The notes under the pieces are model-generated. The model saw only the letters and a program-made list of their open reading frames with translations, made no database searches and was not told the origin of the DNA. A program made the position numbers and the translations under genes. A DNA stretch of 64,000 bases, from the NCBI GenBank assembly GCA_034638255.1, contig JAWPGT010000002.1, positions 1,364,001 to 1,428,000 on the forward strand, read 5' to 3'. Shown here in pieces: positions 40,665 through 51,150 of the stretch (position 1 is its first letter; each line of letters begins with the position of its first letter). The DNA comes from Coprinus comatus (taxonomy: Eukaryota > Basidiomycota > Agaricomycetes > Agaricales > Agaricaceae).

Positions 40665-43455
40665 TCAGGTAGATTTCCCTTTCTCTTCCTTCAAACTGAC
40701 GATTTGATTTAGAATCAAGTAATCTCCTTGTCTCTGCCCCGCCTGAAGTCCAGACTCTTCATTTATTGCTGCAACGCGCGCATCTTTATCAAGCGCAAAG
40801 TATGCAACGCGCAGACCCTGGAATCGCACGCATTCATTCCCAACCAGCTGTGCACTGGTGACTTGAGGTGTATCTACCGCTGTATCAACATCCTTATTTT
40901 CAGCAAGAGCCTTTTGAGTCCGTTCCTCTGCCTCTTTTCGAACCTCAGTAATAGATCGCTTTGCGAGAGGCCAGAAGCCGACCTCAACCATAGCACCCTT
41001 GATGATCTCCAAACTATCGCGATCAACTTCCTTTTCAAAATCACCAGTAGGACGTTTAGTGTTGAAAAGAGGGTGGAAAATATGCACTTCATCAATCTTT
41101 ACAGGACTCCCAGTGGGAGCATGTTCAGCAACCCACTGGATGAAAGCCTGAGGTTTCTTGGGAGGGCCTTCATTCTCGAGCTTGCAAATCAATTCGATCA
41201 CATCTCCAGTCGTAGGGTCCATCTTGTATGATGTACAGGTAATCGGGTGAGGTGCCTGGAATAGTCCAACCGTTTTGCCTGGCGCAAGACGGAAGTAGTC
41301 CTTGGAATCTTCTAGGCGGAAGTCATCGCGATCGATGTAAATGGTGCGAGTAAATGGTATTGTGGCCGTTCCCAGCTCAGGGACTTTGGGGTGCAATTGC
41401 TTCTCGACCATTAAAACATAGTCTTCTTGCAGATTCTCGATAGTGACCTTTAAGGGTCGAAGAACCATCAGAAGTCGAGGTGCAGTTCCCTCGAGATATT
41501 GACGGACAGCTTGTTCGAATCGGGTGATCTCAATATTGGTCGCTGACGTGGAAACTCCAAGCGTACTGACGAATGAAAGGATAGCACCCGGTGGGATACC
41601 ACGACGACGAAGGGCAATGAGTGTATACAGGCGTGGATCATCCCAGCCGTTGACATATCCTTTTTCCACCAGGGCTAGAATCTTCCTTTTTGACATGATG
41701 GTGCCTTCAAGATTCAATCTACCATATTCAGACTGCCTGGGTTTGTATACCTCGAGAGCATCGCATAGCCAGTCGTATGACTGACGTGATGCAATGAACT
41801 CAGTTGTACAGAGGGAATGCCTGAAAAAATGGATTCAGTATGCTCAACGCGGCCAATTACAACAAACTCACGAGATGTTCTCCATACTATCCACCAAACA
41901 ATGCGTGAAATCATAGGTAGGGTATATTTTCCACTTATCGTGTGTTCGATGATGGGTGTTTCCAGAACTCGATAGGCCGTCAAATCCCACATCTGCGGGT
42001 TTCCGTCTTCAAGGTCCTGTTTCATGCGAAGTGCCGCCTCTTTCGGCTTGTACTTCCCATTCTTCATTCCCTCAAACTCTGCCAATGACTCCTCAATCGG
42101 CCTATCATGATGGATACAAGGGCGAGGCTTCGATTTCTTCTCTCCGCGGTCCGCCTTGATCTCTTCCTCTGCATGGCGTTGTTAGCTGGCTGCAAAAGAA
42201 CCCAGAGTTATGCAGCTTACGAGAACAATGGCAAACATATGCCTTCCCGCGCTTGATCAACTCTACTGCTAATGCATACAATTCGTCGAAATAATCACTC
42301 GAATATGTGATTTTCCATGGTTCGAATCCAAGCCACCTTACCATCTCCAAAATGCTTTCAAAATATCTCGCCTCCTCCTTCTCTGGGTTTGTATCGTCAT
42401 ATCGAAGGTAGCACTTGCCACCATGATGAGCAGCGTAACCAAAGTTGACAAAAATAGCTTTTGAATGACCTATATGAAGGAAGCCATTAGGTTCAGGAGG
42501 GAACCGAGTCCAAACTGCACCCTTGGTAGTATTTAGATGTTCCTCTTTAAGACGAGGAAGAATCTGTAGGTTTCCTCCAGGCTTATGAAGTGCACCGAGG
42601 AAACCCTCTTCAAAAACGGCTTTACGTGTCTTTGTAGGATCTTCTTCAGTTTCCTTGGGTTTCTCCACTTTTGCTGACTTCTTAGGCTCCTAATTAAATA
42701 AATACATTTAGTGTATACATTATTTAGATACCAAATAATTTTACCTTTGCCTTCGGTTTTGCTGCTTCTTTTGGTCCAAGAGTGTTCAAGAAAACCTTCT
42801 CCACCGCATTCTTGACGTCCAAAGGATATGCCCATCGTAACTCTGGACTTGCTCTTAATGCATTAAGAACTGTACCAAGATTTGCCCACCCAGTCACATT
42901 TGCAGAAGAAACGTAGTTGGAAACTTGGGAAAGAAGTTCTTCCGGGGTAATACTGAATCCTATCATGATCGGCAATTAGTTACTTATCTATCAGGGGAGG
43001 TTTGATGAATGTTAGTACTTACCTACACCACAAGCCTTGTCAAAAGTTATATCGTCAATGGGAACTTTATTCGTCTCAACAAACTTCAGTGCAGCTATTT
43101 ACAAAAGTAGAAAAAAAAACGTCAATCAGAAAACATCTTATCAACCACAGAAAACGTACTTACCATTGATCTGATCTCCCGACTTGAGGTCTTCCTTCAA
43201 AATCTTCTCTACAACATAATTCTTCTCCGGACTAGTAACCGTAGGAGCTTTACTAAGTGAAGTAGCCAAAGCAGCAATCAATCCTGCTTTCTTGTCATCC
43301 AATCCTTTCGCTATCGTTTCATTTTGTATTATAAGTTCTTGAAGGATAGTTGCAGCTTTTTCGGATTTAACTGCTTCTTTGGCTTTGGCTTCACTTAATC
43401 CGATGGTTTGGAATAAGGAAATCAGAGATGTTCGATCTGGCGATTCTTTCGACAT
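40665..43455 (-). CDS. GLN4: Glutaminyl-tRNA synthetase
   Basis: Minus strand, several exons, start [16 protein letters not shown] at 43455, stop TAG at 40665; roughly 820 aa. The eukaryotic N-terminal tRNA-binding domains are present ([38 protein letters not shown] [12 protein letters not shown]). The catalytic Rossmann core has the HIGH-type motif [16 protein letters not shown] and the KMSKS equivalent TIMSKRKI, with YDDTNPEKE (class I GlnRS signature) and the acceptor-binding [10 protein letters not shown]. The C-terminal anticodon-binding barrels include [11 protein letters not shown] and [19 protein letters not shown]. It charges tRNA-Gln in the cytosol. A TATA-like TTTATATA lies about 45 bp upstream of the start (43493-43502). 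Start and stop were set from frame continuity. Confidence 0.96.
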
Positions 43456-43492
43456 AGGTGCTTAAGAGAATGAATGTAGTGGATGAAGGTAG

Positions 43493-43502
43493 TATATAAA
43501 CT
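43493..43502 (-). promoter_or_regulatory. TATA-like element before the GlnRS gene
   Basis: Minus-strand TTTATATACT about 45 bp before the start codon at 43455. Weak evidence; such A/T runs are common in fungal promoters. Confidence 0.25.
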
Positions 43503-43684
43503 TTTGAGTCAGCATCTTAATATGGACTTGCCCGAATCAATCAAGTATTAGATAAGATAAGCAAATGATATTCGAGGAGTACATATGGACACACAATTGC
43601 AAGAATCTTTTTTAAATTGGGAACAGACAAACTATAGTACATACATTGCCGAACATGTATTTATACGAACAAGCCGAATTTGAT

Positions 43685-46110
43685 TTATGCTAAATCGCTT
43701 GCATCGAAATTAAAATTGGCACGGCGTTGACGTGCTGGGGGTATAGTACTAGAAAGATCAGGACGATCTCTGTCCATACCTGAATTAGCACGGCCAGGGG
43801 AAGACGGGTTGCGGTTCATAGTAGTGTAAGCTCTTCCTTCCCCCTCAATACCGAAAGAATGGCGAAGCCTGTCAATCAAATCATGTATATTACTTGCATT
43901 CTCTTCAAAAGTTTGTGGTACCGGGCTTGCATTGTGTTCCATATTACGCCTGCCGGAAGATGACGAGAATGATTGATATACACGAGATGTCGAGGAGATG
44001 CTGCCTGTGATGGAGTCGAGTAGATTATGGACTCGACCAGCTTCTATCTCGAAGTAGTGAGATCTTTTTTGGACGATCTAAGAAGCAAAAAATATCATAC
44101 CAAAATCATCATGAAGCACTCTCTCATCTGGTGCATGTGCAGGGATCCGCTCATCCAAAGTGTTAAAAAGTTGGTGAGAATCTCGTTCCTTGTCAGGGAC
44201 TGGTGCATTCGTAGGGTGCGCAGCAAATGCATCCTGGGTGTGTTTGGAATCTTGTTTATCAAGTTGTTTTCGAAGATCACTGATTTGCTGCTTCAAGAGT
44301 TTACTAAACGATGGCTTCTCTCCTGATATACCAGCGAGAGTAACCAAAGTTGAGATACTGAAACAGGATATTAGTGAATAAATACAATGAGTATATTTCA
44401 ACTCACAATGCCTCTTTCAGGTACGCGAAACTGAATCGATCAGTCAATTCAGCAATAGCTGTAACAAGGGAATCTGGAAATTCTATATCCGGATTTCCTT
44501 CCAGTTTGTTCTGCCAATATTGGGCGTATAAGATCCGTTCTTCTTTGTCTGGGTCATCGAACAAGCTACAATCCGGGTTTGAGTGTTAGGCTCGTCTCTT
44601 CAGCCTATGGTCATGCATATACTCACAACTTGCGGTCAAATCGGCTGGGGCGAGTACTAAGACCTGGGTCCAGACGGTCAAAATGATTGGTGGTACCAAT
44701 AATCAATAGACCATTGTTTCCTTGTAGACCATCAAGTTGATTCAAGAAGTAAGAGCGATTGCGATCGTTGATCAAACTATCCAAATCTTCCAGGACAAGT
44801 ACCGATGGAGCGAGTTGACGGGCTTGAGTGAAGACATCTTCCATCGCACCCTCTTCACCCTTCCAACCTGTAGTTTAATGTGAGAGGTGAGTGAGTGGAG
44901 GTTTGGTCTTAATCACATACTTTGGAAAGATTTGACATAGAGAGGAAGGAAACCATGCTGCCCGCACGATTTAAGAATAGCCTTGAGACTGATGGTTTTC
45001 CCGTTACCTTTCCATAATAAAGAAATTCAACATGGGCTTGATTCGAATTAAGGGGAGCACGTACCTGGAGGACCATGAAGTATCAAGCCACGCTACAAAC
45101 ACATACCCGGTCAGAGTGTTACGGACCAAATCACAAGCGCCGGATAATAAGAGATACCTTCCAAGGAATGGAGAGCCTTTTATATACCTCTTCTGCAGCG
45201 AAGAAGTCATACACATCTTTCTGCAATGTCTTCTTGAATTCGTCTTTTAAGATCACATCTTTCCAATCAGCCTTTTGTACATCTGCCCACAGGCCTCGGT
45301 CCTTAGCCCAATAGCCTTGATTAAAAACCCAAATTTCATCATGCAATTCGTGTCTCCATGCCCCTATAGTCAAGAGCAGCAGTCTCGATGCTTCTTCCGG
45401 TCCTAAGAGTTGTAAAGCTTATAGTGAACAGATCGGTAATTCATATATTCAATGCTTACATACCTTCATGAAGGACGAAGGTTTGTGTGATGTTACCAAA
45501 TCCAACTGGGTACTGTCAGAAGTTTAGCCCCTGACTGAATTACCAGCTCTCAGAAAAAGGGCTTACATTGACTACGAACACCAGATATTCATAAACCTGA
45601 TAGTGGAAAGGCGACATAAATCAATAAGTAATCTTTCGATGGTGTGTTCTCAGTATACCTTCCACAGTACTTTGAACGATCCGACTTTAACCTGATCTAT
45701 TACTATGCCAGGTATACCGTCTTGGCTTCTTGGAAATGGAGCGAAGAACACTTCGGTGACCAAAGGAGTGATTTCAAGAGGAGTGACTGTAGTTCCAGGG
45801 AATGATAGGATATCGAGGTCATATGCATTCGTTGAAACTAATGAGTGGTCTGGATAGAGTTTGCGGAGGCGATGTGCACTAATAGATAGAAGTTAGTCTG
45901 TGCAGCTTACACAGGAAGTACAGTTTGCATGGCTTGCCAAATGAGCGCTGGATCACTGTGTTTCGCGGATGCTAGGTGTAGATTGAATAAGATAGTATAC
46001 AGATGTTGAGCAAAAGACAAACCGGTATCAATCCATTGGCTATAGAAGTCTTTCCTGGAACCGATAGATTCATCGCTATTCAACCAGACATTGACAAAAG
46101 TATCGTCCAT
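43685..46110 (-). CDS. BCS1-like AAA ATPase
   Basis: Minus strand, about ten exons; start MDDTFVNVWLNSDESI at 46110, stop at 43685; roughly 690 aa. AAA motifs: Walker A HGPPGNGKT, Walker B VLVLEDLDSL, sensor/arginine region IIGTTNHFDRLDPGLSTRPSRFDRK. The domain N-terminal to it (SFPGTTVTPLEITP to WRHELHDEIWVFNQGYW) belongs to the BCS1-type proteins abundant in basidiomycetes, but I see no clear N-terminal transmembrane and import segment, so a mitochondrial complex III role should not be assumed. A Lys/Glu coiled linker and a disordered Ser/Arg tail close the protein. The Walker A motif is split between a 28 nt exon (45065-45092, ending GPPG) and the next exon (NGKT). Confidence 0.85.
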
Positions 46111-46177
46111 CTTAGGAGATGTGGTAGAGTTCCTGGCTAGATAATGGGAGTGTCAGCGTTACTGCGGTTGACGCAGG

Positions 46178-46189
46178 GTATATATATAT
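46178..46189 (-). promoter_or_regulatory. TATA-like run before the AAA ATPase gene
   Basis: An alternating TA stretch about 70 bp upstream of the start at 46110, read on the minus strand as ATATATATA. Could be a core promoter element; not decisive. Confidence 0.25.
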
Positions 46190-46364
46190 TCCCACAAGGC
46201 TTCATCAATCCGCAGGTTCGTTGCCAGTTGTGGAGGAATAAGCAAGGGGTCAATTCCTCAGTCCAGCAATCACTTCTGATGTCCAAAAATAGGTTACATC
46301 CATAACACTCTCAGTCACGTGTGACCACATAACCTTCTCTCCTTTCGCCGCTTTATTCGAAATT

Positions 46365-48202
46365 ATGAATGCTTCTGCTGCCGATATTCGCAGTGCACTT
46401 CAAATTGAACCAAACTCATCTGCAGGTCCATCACAAATAAAGCGGTCAAATTCATCTGCTGTTAAGAAACCCGAAGGAATATCGAGAGAGCTGTATTCTC
46501 TTATTGGTCCTGCCGCACCTACCCTTGCGGCACAGTCAAGACCTCGTCTGAAACAGAAACCAAATCTTGGAATTGGAACACGTACGAAGTGGTAAGAAAC
46601 CCGCTAGTGATGTGACTGTATTCTGGTGCTCATTAGTCCTTGAAGGGAATGGAGATCATTCAAGAATGGTGCACGGACAGACAGCCTCGAACTATGCCAT
46701 TGGGTTAAAGCGGACACAGCTGCTGGTGGAGGTGTGTGAGTTTGGATATACGTTTTGCAATACTTACTGATAATTGTTTTAGAATATCCTTTCGCAAAGT
46801 ATAATATCCAAACGCCATCCTACACGTATTCCCAAGATGAATATATCCGTCTATTAGAAGGTGTATATTCCTGATAACTACCACATACCCGAACATCTGA
46901 TCGCAATTGAATAGACAAGGATTGGACAAAAGAAGAAACAGATTACCTACTTGGCGTTGTCAAAGAATATGACGCGCGCTGGTACATTGTTCACGACCGC
47001 TACGACTATGCAGGAGGTGTAGAACGTTCACTTGAGGTGCGTACGGTGGTCCCGTATTATCGGTAAAGCTCTGAAGTTGGATGGCCAGGATTTGAAAGAT
47101 CGTTACTACAGTGTTTGTCGGAAGCTGGTACGAAGTAGGTCATGGGCCGGGGATGAGGCTGGCAAGGCACAGCTACTGTCGAGTTTCCAATTTGATAAAG
47201 GTGAGTGTCAACCTCGTATCTATTTCAGTCAATTTCATATTCGGCATTTCAGAACGAGAAGTTACTCGCAAGAAATACCTAACAAGTCTAGAGAACAGGA
47301 CACCAGAACAGATTATAGAGGAAGAAGCTCTATATATTGAAGTGAAAAAACTTGAGCAGAACGAGCGTAAATTCAAGCGCGAGCGCGAAGAGCTATTAAA
47401 GGTGTTAGCGGGAATCGACTCTGGTTTACCAGAAATAGTTGAAGACGATGTTTCATCGTTGGGCCAAACGACTCTAATAGACACGAAAAAGCGAAAGAAA
47501 GGGGCTCTAGAATTGGAGTCTCCAGCGACACCAACTGCATCATCATCTATCCCTACTCCTGTAATTAAACGACCGCAACCCGCGAAAAGCGCTGCATACG
47601 GTAAGTGGAGGGAGGTCTCAGTTTAGATCATGAAGGTTGATTGTGTTGTACAGATGCACAACATTGTATTATACGAACAGAGCTTCCCAACACGTCTTCT
47701 GCTACGAAAGCAGCCCACCAACCGGCATACCTTCGTTCGTTCAAACTGCCAACACCCAAGGCTGCGATTGCACCCAAGGTCACCCAAGCATTGGCGGAAC
47801 TGGGGATCTCAGTGTCACGTCTGGTGATGCCAACAAGAGACAATGTTGCTCAGCTAGAGTCTCTGTTAGAGGCGACCGTGGCGTTGATCGATACCAAGCG
47901 TACAGTGGACAAGGTGGACTATGAGCTACAGGTACTCCGATCACGGCTGGGGATGAAGGAGGCTGGGGATAAAGGGGACGGCATGGACGTCGATGAAAGT
48001 GTTGCCGAAGGTGATGAAGATGGAAGAGCTCAGAGTGTTGTGAGTGTACGAAGTTCACGGGGGAACCGAAAGCATGTAAGGATGTTTGATATTTTAATTT
48101 GTGAAGAGAAAATGACATTTCTTGCAGTCCAGACGATCCATGTCTGTCTCATCTGTAGATACGACGACAAGATCGAACACGAAACGGCAAAAACGGAGTT
48201 AG
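46365..48202 (+). CDS. SWC4: SWR1-complex subunit Swc4 (DMAP1 homologue)
   Basis: About nine exons, start MNASAADIRSALQIEP at 46365, stop TAG at 48200; about 450 aa. Swc4 is shared by the SWR1 (H2A.Z exchange) and NuA4 (H4 acetylation) complexes in the nucleus. The SANT/Myb-like domain is recognised at YTYSQDEYIRLLEDKDWTKE, ETDYLLGVVKEYDARWYIVH and DRYDYAGGVERSLEDLKDRY, with RYYSVCRKLVRSR next. The C-terminal DMAP-binding/coiled region has LENRTPEQIIEEEALYIEVK and QNERKFKREREELLK, and PKVTQALAELGISVSRLVMPT. The tail is Ser/Arg-rich. Intron choices are fixed by these conserved joins (for example LLE|DKDW). The start is 254 bp from the divergent AAA ATPase. Confidence 0.93.
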
Positions 48203-48307
48203 TTACTATTGTACATACTATCTGTAGAGGTGCATAAGCGGACAGGTGGAGTAAGTACACTCAAAACAAACATAGTCCAATTGAAACAAACAACGTCATT
48301 CGTGTTC

Positions 48308-48894
48308 TCATCCTTCTGTGAATCTCAAAATGAAGTTGATAATGACGGCAACTGCAGTGGATGAGTTACTGATAGTGGTACAGAATTTGGCAGGGCATAC
48401 CTAGCAGTGCGACACAAAGAATAGTCTATGCCACGCCACGAAATCAGCATGTACTCTGAGGAGGATGGGTTGGACAGCATACCGGGCCCAAACGGTCATC
48501 ATAAGGACCGCGTCCGCCACGACGGATAGAAGCAGCTCGCCAATGATAGGTATAGAGGGCATAGAGCATGATAGCCATTGCTGTACGGAAGCGTCAGGGG
48601 TCCAGAGTGGGTTGAGACACTAGCTGGAAGGGACTGACCAACGACGGAAAACATGCCAGCACTAATCTTGCCAACCTAAGTGAAACACGAATGAGAAGCT
48701 CCGCCGATGAGGGTTGGCCCACGGACCTTGTCGCCAAAGTTGAGCAAGCCAACTGCAAGGCCGCCGAGTACGACGGTGAAGTGGAGCCATGAGAGGAAGG
48801 TGCGTTCATTGGCGAATGAGACCTTTGGCTCTACACGGACGGGTAGTGCGATGCGCTTTGTCGCAGTGCGTTGGAGGAGGGGCTGGGTGGACAT
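48308..48894 (-). CDS. VTC1: Vacuolar transporter chaperone 1 (Vtc1)
   Basis: Five exons on the minus strand: 48894-48727, 48675-48639, 48580-48483, 48425-48401, 48351-48308; 372 nt, 123 aa, close to yeast Vtc1 (129 aa). Vtc1 is the small membrane subunit of the polyphosphate polymerase complex in vacuole and ER membranes. Three membrane helices are seen: [40 protein letters not shown] and [19 protein letters not shown]. The [16 protein letters not shown] entry and the [14 protein letters not shown] loop are diagnostic. Exon 4 is only 25 nt (48401-48425) and completes helix 3; skipping it would shift the frame. There is no SPX domain, as expected for Vtc1. Cytosolic N-terminus. Confidence 0.95.
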
Positions 48895-49031
48895 TCTCCA
48901 AGTAAGGGGTCACAACAGAGTTATATATAGCCTTGCCAGAACAGAACTAAACATCAATTTTCCTCGGATCACACGTTCGTCGTTTGGTCAACTATAACTA
49001 ATCTTACAGTGTCTTACAGTCAGCTACCCTA

Positions 49032-49878
49032 CTATCTGCCTCCACCCATCATCCGCATCCTGTCTGGATGCATTGGTTGTGACCCAGGTCCATTGTTGTT
49101 CCCTTGAGACTGCTGGTTTTGCGGTCCATTTCCAGGTGGGTATGGTCCGGGAGGTGACGGATTGGTGGTATTCGGGGGGAACGGTGGTTGTGCGTTAGTA
49201 TTGGGTCCACCATTAGGTGGGAAGGGCGGTCCACCTACATACTAATAAGCAAGAGCAAATAGAACAAAGCAGATAGAACATACCAGGCGGGAATGCACCT
49301 GGGGGAGGCATGCCATTTGGAGGGAAAGGCGGCGCACCAGGCATCATTGGGAATCCAGGTCCACCAGGAGGGAAAGGAGGGCGAGCTAGAGGTGTTACAT
49401 TTAGCCCAGTCGAACAGAAGCAAGTGAGGTATACTTACGTCCACCAAAGCCTGGTGGTGGCATTGGTCCACCAAATCCAAAGTTAGGTGGAGGAGGGCCA
49501 CCTAGATGCTGAGGTCCAAATCCAAATCCTCCTGGGGGAGGTCCGCCAGATGACTCGTAAGCCGCTGTGATTTGGTCAATGATATTTTGAGCCTTGTCAT
49601 GTCCAAGAGCTGTGGTGGGTCCGTTAGAACAAATCAGCGTGAATGGGTGTGATACGTACATGCATAATAGTCTCTAACGTTTGATAGATGATTACGCCCG
49701 CTGTTGTGGGCCTTGCGTACTAATCATTCGCAGTTCAGCGACATCTACAATAAGACTGTCATTGCATACCAGATGTAGAGTCGTGTGTTAAGAAGACATC
49801 ACAATAATCACAATAGTGTTTCTACGATGACAGAGATTAATTAGAGTCCATTCATATGGAAAGGATACTTACCGGCAT
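49032..49878 (-). CDS. YHC1: U1 snRNP protein C (U1-C/Yhc1)
   Basis: Minus strand; the first coding exon is 6 nt (49878-49873, ATGCCG), the next is 52 nt. The spliced N-terminus reads MPKHYCDYCDVFLTHDSTS, then VRKAHNSGRNHLSNVRDYY. This is the U1-C C2H2 (matrin-type) zinc finger with C6, C9, H24 and H30. The rest is a Pro/Gly-rich tail (PPPGGFGFGPQ, PFPPGGPGFPMMPG) ending near RMRMMGGGR. U1-C stabilises U1 snRNA pairing with the 5' splice site. The first intron separates ATGCCG from the finger, so the start depends on splicing. The start is 123 bp from the divergent LSm3 start, pairing two spliceosomal genes at one promoter. Confidence 0.95.
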
Positions 49879-50001
49879 GGTTGTCGCGTTCAACGTTCAG
49901 GACGCTGACAAGAGAATCCCGCGGAGTTTAAATAGCACACACGTGACCGGAATAATGCTTTAGGGTCAAGTTATTGCAGATTCTACCAAGTTCAAAGCAG
50001 C

Positions 50002-50439
50002 ATGGATCCTGCTACATCGTCTGGAATCCAAGAGCCCTTTGATCTCATTCGTCTGTCCCTCAGTGAACGCGTGTTTGTCAAGCTGAGGGGAGACCGCGAG
50101 GTGACTGGAATTCTACATGTGAGTACACAACCCTGTGGAACATGTACTATTGAAGCTCATGAATCTATCTTCTTACAGGCCTATGATGGACACATGAATC
50201 TCATTATGAGCGATGTGGAAGAGACTATCCTGATCGTCGACACAGAGTCTTCGGACAAGACTATTAATGTATGAGCGGTCCTATTTCTGACAACTGACTA
50301 GGCTAAAAGATGAGTAGTATGCAAAGAGAAAGTGGGAGATGCTATTTGTGCGAGGGGATGGAGTGATTCTAGTATGTAACCAGCAACAGTCTACACTGTG
50401 ATGCTCATCATCCTGCAGGTTTCGCCGCCGTCGAGATAG
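50002..50439 (+). CDS. LSM3: U6 snRNA-associated Sm-like protein LSm3
   Basis: Four exons; about 93 aa. LSm3 is a subunit of the Lsm2-8 ring on the U6 snRNA 3' end and of the cytoplasmic Lsm1-7 ring in mRNA decay. The Sm1 motif is PFDLIRLSLSERVFVKLRGD followed by REVTGILHAYDGHMNL, and the Sm2 motif is LFVRGDGVILVSPP. The intron between GILH and AYDG, and the 3' exon joins YAKRKW and VSPPSR, are phase consistent. The stop TAG is at 50437-50439, only 15 bp from the stop of the convergent DUF4050 gene. It shares its promoter with U1-C. Confidence 0.97.
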
Positions 50440-50454
50440 TATGTAATCGAGTAA

Positions 50455-51025
50455 TCAAGGTGTCCGTGAGTCTGGGGCATCTAGACGCTCTAATACCATT
50501 GGCTCTTCCTCTATCCCTTCTGGCAGCTCGTCGTCTGGGATTGGGGCCTCTATGCCGGTTGGCCAGGTGCTGTCACGCACCCAGGATGAATGGACGACTT
50601 TGATCTGTGGACTGAGCGATTAAACACCGGCTATATTTAGAAGACAGTAGACCACATACGATGAGAGCCATCGGCAGTGCATGCTTGAGACGATCTCCCT
50701 TGCACAACCCTCTCCATACTTTCTCGATACCACTGTGCCAGCATGAGTCGCTATAGACTGCTCCAGGTGACTCCAGCAGTTCCTGTAGTTTTGTCCGCGC
50801 AACAGATGGGCTGGGTGGTGGGCGCGAACCCTGCGTCCTAGCTGGGCGTGCCGTTAGCCACAGCTGCCGTCGTGCCCTGTAGTGATCAGGCCCTGGGGGA
50901 GGCATGCGGTATAATGCCACGACGTCATTAAAGGTATACTGGTCAGGGAGAGTGCCTTCAGTTACCGCAGCAGTAGCACGACCATGTTGAGGCTGGGGTA
51001 GAGCCTGAGCTTCGGCTGATAACAT
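50455..51025 (-). CDS. Gag1-like clamp (DUF4050) protein
   Basis: Two exons on the minus strand, 51025-50660 and 50604-50455; 516 nt, 171 aa. Function is unknown; the family is fungal. Recognised blocks are ALYRMPPPGPDHYRARRQLW, the LESPGAVYSD-CWHSGIEKVW segment and GDRLKHALPMALIIKVVHSS, then WVRDSTWPTG and an acidic tail. The splice at 50659-50605 joins ALI to IKVV and restores the conserved stretch. The ATG at 51025 gives MLSAEAQALPQPQ; an upstream non-coding exon is possible. The stop is 15 bp from the LSm3 stop, so the two 3' UTRs must overlap. The divergent Grr1 gene starts 125 bp away. Confidence 0.75.
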
Positions 51026-51150
51026 GGCAAACTCTACGATGAGCGGATCATCTCACTGCAAGACCAACCTGTGCTTAGTCAGCAGTCACATTGAGCCTAG
51101 GGGCCAGCCACCCCCATCCACGACCTGTTGTCCCTTGCCCTCTCTTCCCC

